From Drosophila miranda (Eukaryota; Arthropoda; Insecta; Diptera; Drosophilidae): a stretch of DNA of 64,000 nucleotides. Within the stretch, counting starts at the first letter, position 1. Each line of letters starts with the position of its first letter. The notes beneath the pieces were generated by a model, which worked only from the letters and a program-made list of their open reading frames with translations, did no database searches and had not been told where the DNA came from. The stretch lies in contig NC_046675.1 of the NCBI RefSeq assembly GCF_003369915.1, positions 186,001 through 250,000 of the forward strand, given 5' to 3'. This document shows positions 35,001 to 46,594 of the stretch, piece by piece. Both the position numbers and the translations under genes were made by a program.

Positions 35001-36520
35001 TGGTGAAACAATTAATGTTATTTGCATAGTTGGTGGGTCGCAGGGTCTCATGGCAGGGAGAAAGGTCTGGAGGTCCGCATGTGGTCCAATTTAGAACGTT
35101 TTGTTGGTGGTCCCTGTCTCCGCCTGCGGCACTCAGTCCTTTCTCGTTAACTGGTCCTTTCGCTTTGGCTTTGGTGTTGGCTTTGTCTCTGGCTATCAAA
35201 TTTTGTTTGACTTTCAAAATCTGCTCAAGGAGGGGGATGGGACAGAGAGCCCCTGTAAGTGTCTGGCTGACAGCTTCAAGTGGTCCTTCTTCTTCTCATA
35301 CTCCAACTCTAGCTCTATTTTCCTACTCCCCAAGTTTTTCGCATTATCTCGAGTGCTGCGTGCTAATGTGCAAAAACTGTCGGAATTGAGCAACTATGAA
35401 ACTCTCGAACCCGTGGAGGTAGACGTGGACGGGGACGAGAGCCACTTGAGGTCTTGGGAAAGTTGCCAAAAGGCGCATATCAGAGCACACATACACACAT
35501 GTGGCAACACTGCTCTCACCTTATTTATTTGTTTCCTTGGCCAAATGACACGAATTTGTCATCTTGGTACAGTCCCCAGTCCACAGTCCCACCCCTTGTG
35601 GGATGTGGGATGTGAGATTCTCTCACATATGTCGCTGTTTGTTTAGCCACACCCTCCCGGACAGAACCTGGGGCGCTCTTTTTGTTTGCTCAGCAGTTGA
35701 AAAGTTCATTTAGAAATGTTTCGGATTGGAAAAGCGCTACAAAATGCTATATAATTAAGTTTTTCATATGCAAATTTGCCACACCGCCCTTTGTGTAATT
35801 GGAATTAAATATTCTTTTTATTGCGGGACCTGTTTGGCCCGAGGCCCTGACCCGTGTCCTGACCCAGTGGCTCACACAAATATTATTCCATCTTCCACTC
35901 CCCGTAGCGTGGTCTCACTCGCGCTCGGTCGCGTTATTTCCAGTGAAACTCTGAAGTTTTCAATTGAATGAACAGATCTTAACCTCATGAAACTTATCAT
36001 AATTCTGGCACTGTACCTGCTGTCAAACTAGGTAAACCGGAAGGAACCCGTCGACGTAACGTTCAGCGGCAGCGAATTGCAATAATTTTGTTATATTTTA
36101 ATTTGTTCAACAGCTAAAAAAAATTTTGAGAATGGATTGAAGAGTGCCTGGTCCTCGTCATGCGCGGGGGTTGTTCTCGGCATATGCAAATTTCGGAATA
36201 ATAATTTTCGCATAAAGCGAAAGTCTGAATATTCTTACACTACGTGCATGATTATAGCTAGATAGAGAGATGACGATATTATGGCTGGCATATTAAAAAA
36301 GATTCAGAGTTCAGCTCACTGGGACCTGGTGGGACTCTCATATTTGGTGGACACGTGCGGGGGTCCCTTCTCTAAGCACCGTTCAGCTGGGTACTGCCGC
36401 ATCTGGGTTTCAAAAGAAGAATTAAGCAACCTGCGTTGCAGTTCAATGCAAAAACTAGACATCGATTGAACGAATGCTTTGATAAAATGTATACCAGACA
36501 GCAAAAATACATGGATACAT
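26001..36520. other. gene-poor region, right half
   Basis: No supported gene. Simple repeats include (TCC)n at 26868-26888 and (CAG)n near 28523-28542. A frame at 35101-35646 (181 codons) and a 32-codon hydrophobic frame starting at 33223 were considered and not called. Confidence 0.5.
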
Positions 36521-36523
36521 GGG

Positions 36524-36590
36524 CGTTACACAAGTCCATTTTCAGCCGAAAATCGAATATACCCCTAACTCTTTTGGAGAATCGGGTCTA
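36524..36590 (-). mobile_element. decayed DINE-1/INE-1 end fragment
   Basis: Aligns with the 5' end of the DINE-1 copy at 47.4 kb. GTTACAC...TCCA is followed by AATATACCCCTAACTC...GAGAATCGGGTCTA, against AATATACCCCAATACTC...GAGTATCGGGTATA there. The subterminal inverted repeat is recognisable but has several changes, so the fragment is older. Confidence 0.5.
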
Positions 36591-36870
36591 CTACCTCACT
36601 CGGCAGTGAGGAAACACATACTGGTATAGCTAACATGCATGAGAACCGTTACAAGACTTGCAAATGCGATGCTGCTCGGACTCATGTGTTTGTGTTAATG
36701 CAAGAGTGTGGAATACACCAGAGAAATATACATACATTTATTGATACATGGGCTACACGATTTTTACATGAATTCTGCACCAAAATGAACCGCAAAAGTA
36801 TGCTTCAAACGCATTCTACATAGTGCACAGTCGCGCCTTAAGTTAAGTGGAGACCTCGACGAAACGGGTG

Positions 36871-37269
36871 TCAGTTAAAAATCTTCATGCGCCTCGGTTT
36901 TCCGGAATGCTGGTTCTGCTTTCTTCCGCCAAAAGCCATTCTACGGACGTGTCGTTTCGTATAATTATCCGCCTGGTGAGAAGGTATGGATTCATTTAAG
37001 ATTTCATGAATGGAGGAATACAACACCTACCTTGGCTAGAATATCAAAATGCTCCGAGCTGCGATGACGGATTGGAATCCCAGAATGTGTGTGGGAGTCA
37101 AAGTCCTCAACGGAAGAGCTCTTTTCCTAATGATACGCGAATGAGGTGTACTCTCTTGATATACTAGAGGAGAATGACAGGGTACCTGGCTTACCTCGGT
37201 TTCTGTTTTTTCTGCCATGGATGTCAGAAGAAAACTCAGCACAACTAGCACCAGAAAGAAGCTCCCCAT
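36871..37269 (-). CDS. small secreted basic peptide, three exons
   Basis: Unrecognised gene. Exons 37269-37195 (25 codons), 37126-37031 (32) and 36972-36871 (33 and stop) join in phase 0 through introns of 68 and 58 nt with GT/AG borders (GAG|GTAAGC, ATTAG|GAA, AAG|GTAGGT, CCAG|GCG). The 90-residue product begins MGSFFLVLVVLSFLLTSMAE, a clear signal peptide. It continues EKSSSVEDFDSHTHSG and IPIRHRSSEHFDILAK, and ends in a basic tail with KRHVRRMAFGGRKQ and GKPRRMKIFN. Dibasic sites could release a peptide. AATAAA lies at 36737-36742 on the same strand, about 130 bp past the stop. A longer in-frame start upstream exists but would bury the signal peptide. Function is unknown; a hormone-like, seminal or immune role is possible. 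Confidence 0.72.
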
Positions 37270-37544
37270 CCTGTCTGCTTCGCTCGACTCAACCACTACA
37301 AGTGATAAGACTATTATTGTTGAGGCGAAGATACTCGTTTTATGAAAATGAAAATTCGTAGCTCCGATAGTAAAACTCTCTGCGCTGTGCTCTTTGGAAA
37401 CAGCGAACAAATAACTGCTCGACTGCTGTGCTAAGCTTTTCTTCTGCGATAAGATGTACTGTAGCCAGTACCCAACTCGGGACATATCGTTTTCCTTGCG
37501 TTTAATTCTGTTTGCAATTTGTGTAATTCTTTCCCTCACGGACC

Positions 37545-39700
37545 ATCCATTAACTAATGAAAGCGATCCAAATGCTTGCCATTTTTATATCCATTTATTT
37601 ATATTTCCCTTTTTCACATTCTAATTTCATTGAATTTATACAACAATTTGGCCCAAATGTTACCCTTGCTCTGTCCCGAGCGCTCGGTCTTTTCCTTCCT
37701 TGAGGGGGTGCAAAGTGCTCACTCCTCATGCAAAGCATTTGCGAATCCGACCGAGTGGAGTGGAAGAGAATAAAGTGTAGAAGGCTGTGTGTACGAGCCC
37801 GTGTACGTATCCGTGTCCTGTCCTGTCCTGGCAGTGACGTTTAATGGCATGTCAACGTCTGTGTCGCACGTTGGCATTTATTGATACGATTCGAGCTGAG
37901 TTAACAAGTCGATAAAGTTTTATAGTAGAGAGAGGGTCTCGCGTCTCAGCTGCGAATAAACGGAAATGCAATTGCCAATGTCATAAATGGAAAACAAAAC
38001 AACGCTCTACCTGGGAGGAGAATGCCAAACTCTTCGCTTGGGTCTGGGTCTGGGTCTGGGTCTGGCCTGGCCATATGGCTAATTTCATAGCTCGCCTTCT
38101 AATTTCCCAATTTGAAAACAAACTTTCCACAATGCGAAGCCCAATACAATTATCAAAGTCGACGGAGGGTTGCCCGCGGTCGGCCAGTAAATTGATTAGA
38201 AGGCTTTTCCTCTTTCCTGCGCCTTTGTGCTCTGCCGTTCCTGTTCTGCTTTCCTGGTTCCTCTTCTCTCTTTAAAGTAGCTTAAATTGACTTTATAATT
38301 GCCGTGTGGGCGTGGCCATAACCGAATTATTCCGCCCAGTGGACCGTTCAATGGTCCTGCGGTTGCGAGTTTGCTTCTGTTTTGATTGACACGTGAATGG
38401 TGCCGCACGGCAGATGTACAACTCCATATCGGATCTCACAGAAGATAATACAAAAGTTTGGCTAAATTCTCTATCTAAAAAATCGAAATAACAGAGCAGC
38501 GTCAAAATGTTTCCCGAAAGTTGCGTCTTTACAATTCAGTTCATTCATGAGTGCATCAACATTAATCTCAACGATGCATATAAGACATGTACATACATGT
38601 ATGATAGATCCAGAGGCATCACACAAATATTCAGCGTACCATTGATAAACCTTCGATACACAAAACTTGTATCACAGTGACGTCTTACCAGTTCATTGAG
38701 AAGGTTTCGATGGCAAACCGGTTATCAGAGGGGAGCCCTCCGGTTCAATGTCACTCTTGTTTGCCAATTCCCATATCTATGCGCATATGTGCGTATGGGT
38801 GTACGGGTGTTTCTCTGGTGCGTGTATGTGGTTCAAGGTTAACAAAAATCGCCAACACTCGATAATGAGCTGCACAATCATAGCTCGTTGATGGTGTCGC
38901 TGGCGGCGCCTTGTTGTCTTTGCCCCGGTGTGGCCTGCCCGGCCAGGTGGTGTCGCCGGCTGATAAACATCATGAATATTAATGCGGCATATCGCATATC
39001 GCACGCATCAACATCAACATCCACATCAGCATGGGTACTAGCATTAAATCAAATCCAACCCGTCCAAGAGTCAAGTTCACTTTCACTCCCGCCTACCATG
39101 ACGCACGGATAAGATGAGCGGCGACTGGCCACAGAAGCTGCCCCCGCTCCTCCTGGCTCTGGCCGGCCAATTTTGGTCACTGGCACACAAATTGGCAGAG
39201 GGGGCTAAGCTTGAGCCCCACCTGCGCATCGCATACAAATGGATCGGTGGATCGTGTCTGGGGCTGGCTATTTTCGGCTCGAACGGAGGCCTGATGAATG
39301 GCCGGCATCGATTTGGATTCCGATTTGGTTTCGGTTTTGGCCTGGGAATCGGCTTGGATTGGCAGACATTGCATCATGGGCCCCATTGCCGCTGCTTTAC
39401 GAGCTTCTTCGGCTACGTTTTTGAGTGCACGCGAATGTGGAGTGAAAGCAAAGTGTGGCAATCAATGACGACATCAAGACGAGACGGAGAAGAGACTGCA
39501 TCGGCATCAGGTTTGACCAGCTGTTCAAAGAGAAGAGAAACAGCTGATGGCTCGATGCAGAGGGGGCATCTGTCTCCAAGAGGGGCACTCATCAACTCAT
39601 CAGATGAGTCATTCTCGCAATCTCTTATTCCAGCTTCAATGTTTCTGCCTCTCCGCTTCAATTGGAGTCAACGGAGTGTACAGTAGTAGTAGTACTTTTT
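37545..39700. other. noncoding stretch before the proteases
   Basis: No supported gene. Contains a GGGTCT tandem array at 38039-38064. The long frames at 39114-39686 and on the opposite strand are repeat-shaped and unlike any family I know. Confidence 0.5.
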
Positions 39701-39744
39701 CAGTAGTTTATTTAAATAGAAACATGTTTTTCAGACTTCTGTTA

Positions 39745-39833
39745 GCGCACAGTCACAGTCACAGACACACACGCACACACTCACACTCGCACTCACATTC
39801 CAAGCAGCACTCACACTCATTCACTCACACGCT
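39745..39833. repeat. CA/TCACA-rich simple repeat in 3' UTR
   Basis: Imperfect CACA/CACTCA array on the plus strand. It lies between the stop of the first protease (39934) and its likely AATAAA (minus strand, 39712-39707), so the minus-strand mRNA would carry a GT-rich 3' UTR. Confidence 0.7.
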
Positions 39834-39933
39834 TAGTCAAATAGTTGATATCTGTTAGATAATTAGCAAAATATGTACAAACAGATCTGGGCTGTCATTA
39901 GGCGCCAATTGTTGGAGCCCCCGAAATCTGACG

Positions 39934-41378
39934 TCAAGAGATCGCTGACTGCTGCTGCTGCTGCTGCAAAACGCCAGCGATCCAATCCGTGTACTCGGCC
40001 ACGTTCGTGTAGACGGCGGGCTTTCCGGCCATGCCACACTGCGTGAATCCGTAGCTGACGACCCCATAGGCAACCCACCGCGAGTGCTGGCGATCAAAGT
40101 ACATGAGTGGACCTCCAGAATCACCGGCACACGTGTCCTTGGCGTACTCTCCTCCAGCACACAGCTGCTTGGGGCCCAGACGCACCCCGAACATGTCCAA
40201 GATCTTGGTGCAGTTCTCGTTTGAGACGTAGGGGATGCGTAACTTCAACTTTATGGGGCTGTGTATGTTGATGAAGTACTTGTTGACTGACGGTGGAATA
40301 AGTTTAGATAAGATTGTGATCCATGCAGTGCAGGGATAATTAAAGCTTACAAAGATCCGTTCGGCCCCAGCCGGAGACGGAGAACATTTGGCCCTCTGCT
40401 AAGGGCAAAGGCGAAGTATTGTTCGGCAGACAGATGGGCATGATGAAGTGCGTAAAGGAGACTGGATGCTTCAGCCGGATGATGGCTATGTCGTTGAATT
40501 TGTAGTTAGAGTGCTCCTTGTACTCGGGATGCACATGAATCCGCTCGTATCCGATGTCCAGGGCAGCATCCGCACAGCTGAGATAATTGGGCTCCTCGAT
40601 GCAGTCCGGTTCGGTCTTCACATTGAATTCCCCCAGACGAACGTGCTTTCTGAAGATAAAAAGATGATGATAAAATGATCTGAGGACACGATCTATGGAA
40701 CCACTCACAGGCCTTGCCGTTGACGCACTCCCTCGCCCTGGACACAGTGGGCGGCAGTTAGAATATGACGATCGTCGATCAGCGCTCCACTGCAACCGTA
40801 GTCATCTGTGGAAGATAAGAAAACGGGCTAACATCTGAAGGGTCTGGGAATAGGATCAACGACTCACTTGAATTGTACACCAGGAGGGCCAGCCAGGGAT
40901 ACTCGTCCAGTTCGGCAATCTCTCCACCGTAAATGCGGTTCGTCACCTGCTTGCCACACTCGTTGAGCAGATTGAATCCCGTGCTGGGCTCCACCGTATG
41001 GATGCGCCGCTTCAGCTTCTTCCGCTTGAATCGGGCGGTGACGTCGAGAAAGCGGCGGTACTCGAACTTGGAGAACTGCAGCACCGGGAACAGGTAGTCT
41101 TGCCCGTTAGCCGGGCAGCAGACGAGCGACTCATAGGAATCTTCCTCCCCGTGTATCTCCATTTCGCACTGCACCTTCTTCAGGAAGTTCACCTTCTCGG
41201 CGGGCAGATTGGTGACATTTCGCACTTGTAGATAGGCCGCGCACTGGCTCACCTGGACGCACACGCCTCGCTTCGTCTCATTGGGAATGTCGCAGGCCTG
41301 GCGCTCCGGCGCAGGGTGCTCCGCCTGCGTGGAACAGCAGCCGAGCACTGCCCACAGCGTGAGCGCTGCCCACTGCAT
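39934..41378 (-). CDS. CLIP-domain serine protease (first of pair)
   Basis: Secreted trypsin-like zymogen, probably acting in a haemolymph cascade. Exons 41378-40868, 40805-40709, 40649-40351 and 40286-39934 give 419 residues with consistent frames. It opens with a signal peptide (MQWAALTLWAVLGCCSTQAE). A six-cysteine CLIP domain runs from CDIPNETKRGVC to LVCC. A linker with KRKKLKRR follows, then the activation site TNR|IYGG. The catalytic set is TAAHC (His), NDIAIIRL (Asp) and GDSGGPL (Ser). Asp189 in KDTCAGDSGG predicts cleavage after Arg or Lys. The C-terminus has six glutamines. It belongs to the Easter/SPE/MP type and is probably the orthologue of one of D. melanogaster CG9737/CG9733; the symbol is from memory, so left blank. 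Confidence 0.93.
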
Positions 41379-42395
41379 CGGCAGTCAATCGATCGATCGA
41401 TTGTTGATTGTTGACTGTTGACTCTGACTTGCGAAACCGCGTGGCGAGAGAGGTTTACTCTACGCAATCACAATCACTGTTACAATCGCAATCACTATCT
41501 CAATCCCAGTCCCAGTCCGCCGAGCCGAACGCATACACAAATTGAATCCGCTCGCGTGAACGCTCAGCTGTGTATTGAATTTGAATGCGCAGAGCGCCAG
41601 ACCCAGTGCCAGTGGCAGTCCTATAGTCGCGGCCCCAACCGAAACCGAAACCGCTGAAGAGTCAGAGAAGTCGGAAGAGCCGAAGAGCTCAACCTAAAAC
41701 TGAAGCTCAGGTGTCAACAAATGAGCCGTTAAACGGTATCGATGCTGCTTCTGCTGCTGTCGCCCCCGCTTCTGTCTCACACGAAAACGAGTCCAAAACT
41801 GCAGTCGGAAGGCGGCACTGAAACGGGAGCAGCAGCATCGCCCGATAACTGGTCCGGCTCGGCTCGGCTAGGTTATGCAATTGTCCAGCTGGTTTCACTT
41901 TCGTTCGGGCCACGACACGAGCTCCAGTTGGGAAGCGGCGAGGTAAAGCTTTGGCCCAGAAGTGTTGCCCACTTTTAGGAGGAGCTAATTGGCAGAAAGC
42001 TGTGGCTCACGCTTTGGCCAAAGTCCAAGCCGTTTGCAAACACCTGACACCGGAAGTTTTCTTGTGGTTTAGCCCATTAAAGCGCGGTGGCAATGTCAAT
42101 GGCAGGCGCTTGCTTCGACCAACCGGCTGTGCTGGGAAATCCAAAGGTTTTTCAGAACAGTTCAATCACTTTTGGGGCGGAAAACAACACCATCGTTGAG
42201 GTTACCCTGTGATCAATGGCACAATAGAAAAGAAATAGCGAATCTAACGCTTTTAACTGATTGTTTCATATTATTTGATTATAGTGTAAACATACTCGGA
42301 TAATCTAAGTTAGGTTCTACATTAATCTTAGACAAAATAAGATCACATTTTGAGCTTTGAACTTATGCTAGCATCTGCTAGATACCCTACCCGGT
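41379..42395. other. intergenic between the two proteases
   Basis: Holds the promoter and 5' UTR of the first protease (no clear TATA box seen; repeated GTTGATTGTTGACTG motifs at 41402-41421) and the 3' flank of the second. No other gene. Confidence 0.55.
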
Positions 42396-42402
42396 AGGGG
42401 CT

Positions 42403-44921
42403 CTAAGCCCTCACATTCTGTCTGATCCAAATGTCGTAGGCAGTCACACTCGTATAGACTCCCGGCCAATCCTTGAGGCCGCACTTATAACCGAAGGAGA
42501 CGATGCCCTCAAGGACCCAGGCATTATCGCGGAACCGCATCAATGGGCCACCGGAGTCACCGTCGCAGCTGTCTTGCCTAAAACGTCCGCCTGCACACAT
42601 CTGGGTCGGCTCCACATTAATCTTAATCTGGGCGAACCTTTGCCGGCACCGCGCCGGCTCCACATAGTTCACGACCACCTTCTGCTTCACCGGACTCCTG
42701 GCCATCTTCAGGGTACGTCCCCAGCCTGCCACTGTGAACTCCTGGCCTCCCTGCCGCGACTCCGGACCCACGACTCCAGGTAGGCATATAGGGCGAATGC
42801 TGTCCGAGTACCGTACATTCCGCTCCAGGCGTACCAGGCCGATGTCGTGGATCTGGTTGGGCGACTTCTCGCTGTAGAGCTCGTGCACTCGGATCTCCTC
42901 GAAGCCCAGGCGCTGGGCCTCCGGAGAACAACCTCCTCCACCGCTGGGACAGTCAACCGCACTGCGCGTGTCGTGCTCGCCCAAACGAACCGAGGCGCTG
43001 TATCGAAAGAAAGATACACAGGAGAATGAGCATTTAAACGCTGATCATTAAACACTAGAATTAGTCTGCTAATTGGTGCTTGAGAACCAACCAAAATTAA
43101 GAGCGTAGCGTCAGAGTACCCCCCAGAACCCACTTTGGCGCCCTGCTCCATTCGATCGCTCCAGCTGATGGTGAATCATAACCAGTTAACAAGCAGCAAA
43201 ACACTCCGGATCTGGTTTTTGGCCGTCTATCGAGCTAATTAATATTCTTAAAATTAGCTGAGAGTTGAACTAAAACAGCAATGCCTGGCTGCTTGGCAAT
43301 GTCTTAGAGCTCTGGGGATCCCTTTGATCTTGATTATTACCCGGAGAAGGCAAGTCGTTTCCCGGAATTAGCGCACAAACAATCGTGAATAAGCCACTTT
43401 CGCCCATTAACTGGAACTGGAACTGGATTGAACGGGAATAGTCATACGAGCATATGTACCAGGAGCTCGATTCAGCTTGATTCAGCAATAATTTGGTTGG
43501 AGTTGGGCTTTTCAACTACCACCCATTCATGAATCGGATCAATGGGTTTGTGTTGCATACTGAAATTCCCGCTTGGCAACGCGCAAAATTCCAAAATTCA
43601 CTTCGTCTGTTAAAATCTTTGGAGCTCTTAAAACTGTTGACCAAAAGCGGCTACAAGGTGGAAATCCCCTTTGGCCCTACCTTAAAATTAGGAATCCCAA
43701 AAATAATTGCTAAAATCAAGCTTTACTTCAAATGCTAAGATCCTACGCATTTCGTACACTTTCCTACCTGAAAACCAGTCCAAGCTAGAAATCCCCTCTA
43801 AACCAATCAACAGAGCTCTGGATTTACTTATGGAAACTACAACTTCATAGCAGGAATCCCCTTCTACAGGTTCATCTCCAAATGCACACTTACAGTGGTC
43901 CAATCTCCCTTTCGATGCGTCCCGTCAAGCAATGGGCTGCTGTCAAGACGTACCGCTGATTGATCAGCGATCCGGCGCAGCTGGTGGAGAGGCCGTTGCC
44001 GCTACGTCTGCGGTACTCCATGAGCACCATCCAGGGAAACTCGTTGAGATCGGTGTCCTCGCCGTCGTAGATTCTGTTCTTAATGGCAACACCGCCGCAG
44101 GTGGGGGGCTGCGGCAAGAGGCTGGAGCCATCGCTGGTTATCGACTGTCCTCTCGGCTGTGTCTGAGCCGGAGTAGTGTCAAATCGTTGGCCATTCCCGC
44201 CAAAATTCCAGGAGCGGCGTGCTTCATTCGGAAATGCGAAATTGTTCGGCCTCTCCTCCCTCCAGTCCACACCAAATCCGTCATAGTCCGCAAAGGAAGG
44301 TGTGAGGCGCCTGTTTCTCGTGTAGCCCGTGTCCTGGGTGCAACAGACGAAAGGCCGGTTGTCAGTTCCCATCCCACAAGCCGAGGCCTTGAGGAACTGC
44401 TTCTCCAGCGTCGAGAGGCTGGCCTGCTTCAAGACTGAGTAGAGGGTCTGGCACTCGTTGATGTGCACACAAAGACCGGCCCGCTTGTTCGGGTTCACAC
44501 ATCGGTCATCTGGAAGAGCAAGGGAAGAGAAAAGAGACACCATCAAAATCTTGTTCTTAGGGGAATCCCCTTGCGACATTCTTGTGGTCGACTGTCCAAC
44601 TTGTACATTGATCATTTTAGAGGAGGGCCAATTCTGTGATTCAATCCAGCCATGCACATTTTGATCACTAAGCACTTCACTCTGGGCAGTACCCCACTTG
44701 AGCGTTGCGCGTGCACCGGCTTCGCCAACTGGTCCAACCGGCTCAATTAGAATTATTCACTACACTCTCTCGCACTTGTGCGATTCCCACTGATTTTGGG
44801 GTATTTCTAAAGCGATATCGCTATCCAAAGACATTCCAACGAACTGGAGTTGACACTCACATTGGGCCCTTGCAGCTTTGGCAATCAGAATGCAGAGAAA
44901 TACCGTCGCGAACACTTTCAT
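42403..44921 (-). CDS. CLIP-domain serine protease (second of pair)
   Basis: Secreted trypsin-like zymogen of 423 residues. Exons are 44921-44861 (signal peptide MKVFATVFLCILIAKAARAQ), 44509-43894 and 42997-42403, with introns of 351 and 896 nt. The CLIP domain runs from RCVNPNKRAGLC to FVCC. An Arg/Asn/Gln-rich linker of about 80 residues leads to the activation site KNR|IYDG. Catalytic motifs are TAAHC, HDIGLVRL and GDSGGPL. Asp189 (RQDSCDGDSGG) predicts trypsin specificity. An insertion with CPSGGGGC follows the RLGEHDTR segment, as in Easter-type proteases. It lies in tandem and in the same direction as the first protease, but with fewer introns and a longer linker. A TATA box lies at 45022-45015. 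Probable orthologue of CG9733/CG9737. Confidence 0.92.
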
Positions 44922-45014
44922 TTTTGGGTAATAAATTGCACTTATTCACTTGGGATCGAACGAATATACTTGACCCATAAAATGGACTGTGAGATGCCTG
45001 CATTTTACGCCAGC

Positions 45015-45022
45015 TTTTTATA
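45015..45022 (-). promoter_or_regulatory. TATA box of the second protease
   Basis: GGCTATAAAAAGC on the minus strand, about 95 bp upstream of the ATG at 44921. The predicted start site is near 44986. Confidence 0.65.
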
Positions 45023-45049
45023 GCCGCAGCATCAACTTCAGCTTCAGCA

Positions 45050-46200
45050 GCAGATCAAGCTTCGTTCAAGCCTCGTTTGTTCCGAAGCGCGGTTCTCGAG
45101 CAGAAGCCGAGGCCGCAGCGATCGGGTTTATCAATGAAGACCGTCTGTTCTCAGTTCTCTCCGGGGCGTAGTTTGCGGTTAAAGCATTTACTAGTATTCT
45201 GGTCAGTGACTAGCCAAGGCCCGGAGAGATGCACGCCACTGGGCAACACTGAAGGTTTTCCATCGAGGCCGGACTACCGAAAAATTATGCTAAAGCGAAA
45301 CATCCACAGAGGGAGCAATGAACTATACATATATAACCAATGACGTCTGCCCGGAATTCCAATCTCGTCACACATTGATTATAGAGGAAGTAGAGTCCAA
45401 ATAATATTTTTATAAACTATTTTCGTGGTACACTCATCACCCTGGCGTGCAATAAAAGTGTTCTACTATAAACTGCCGGTGCTAACGGCATCCCTTTAGG
45501 GATTTGCCCATTTGTCATGCATCATCTGCAATAGAATGTTTGTACACATTGTACACACATATATGCTCGAGCGATATCTCTAATGCAATTCGAGATCTTC
45601 TCAGTCACTCCCCTGTACGCAAGTGTGATTTACCCGATCAACGGAGTGTTAAGTCTAACCAAGACTGGACTGCCCGCCGTCGTAACGAGGTATCAGTCGC
45701 CGTCATCTTTTAAACCCGTTCCTAGTGCGTCGACTGGCCTGTGGTTCGGAAAAATTACACAAAATTTTCCATAGCTATAAATACACTGTTAGTATTAAGC
45801 ACAGCCGTACAGTTTCAGCGGCAAATCTTTCCCTTACCATCATCCTGCGATTATTTGTGGTATCAAAGTCAGTGGGAGCTTAGAACTATCCACGGGGCTC
45901 GTCGGACATTTGATACTTTCATCTATTCCATTTCAAAGGTCTTTCCGCATCTGGGACCGCAAACCCTTTTAATTTCCTGACATTTCCCTTTCATTACGTT
46001 TCGGTCCGCACCGCGGGTTGTTAACGAGATCAACATGTTGCCGCAAAAGGGTTTATGTTGAAAGCGGAGCACGCGGGAAATGTCAACGCCAGATAAACGT
46101 TGTCATTGCCTGTAAGTGGGACCGGAGTCAGGGTCTACGACTCTGAGGTTGTTAATTAGGCGTGGAATATGGAAAATATAAAGCATCTCCTGCTGTTGCT
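45050..46200. other. intergenic before the tRNA genes
   Basis: No gene supported. A CTATAAATAC box at 45773 on the plus strand is not followed by a convincing ORF. Confidence 0.5.
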
Positions 46201-46227
46201 CGAAGCAAAAAATCTCGTTTTCGTTTC

Positions 46228-46307
46228 TGACAGCGGTGGGATTCGAACCCACGCCCTTTCGGACTGGTGCCTAAAACCAGCGCCTTAGACCGCTCGGCCA
46301 CGCTGCC
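46228..46307 (-). tRNA. tRNA-Leu, anticodon UAG
   Basis: Minus strand, 80 nt. The acceptor stem GGCAGCG pairs with CGCTGTC, discriminator A. The anticodon arm CTGGT-TTTAGGC-ACCAG gives anticodon UAG (reads CUA). The long variable arm typical of leucine tRNAs is present. The T arm is GTGGG-TTCGAATC-CCAC. A run of six T lies about 15 nt downstream on the minus strand (46208-46213) as RNA polymerase III terminator. Identical to the copy at 47460. Confidence 0.97.
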
Positions 46308-46594
46308 GCCTGTCGCCGATCTGCCAGAGGATTGCTAAGGCCTACGACAACAAATAGCTAGAACATTTTTCAAAGAATGAGAACAATTTTATCATCGCAT
46401 CGCTGTTAATGTTTCTATTAAATTATACCAAAGTACAAGTTTACAAATACGCAATCTGTGATATCTATGAACATTTCCATTTTTACCATATTCGTGCGCA
46501 TTCTTTCAACAATTTGAATTATATTAGTGAGCGTGATTTATTGTGATATGACTTTATGTAACTGTGTCTATAAATGGAAAGTGATAAAATAAAC

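Noticed and set aside
35101-35646. 181-codon plus-strand frame
   Set aside because: No signal, domain or codon pattern; overlapping frames of similar length nearby; no promoter.
37036-37539. 167-codon open frame over the small peptide gene
   Set aside because: It reads through both introns and starts far upstream; the spliced three-exon model with the signal peptide explains the region better.
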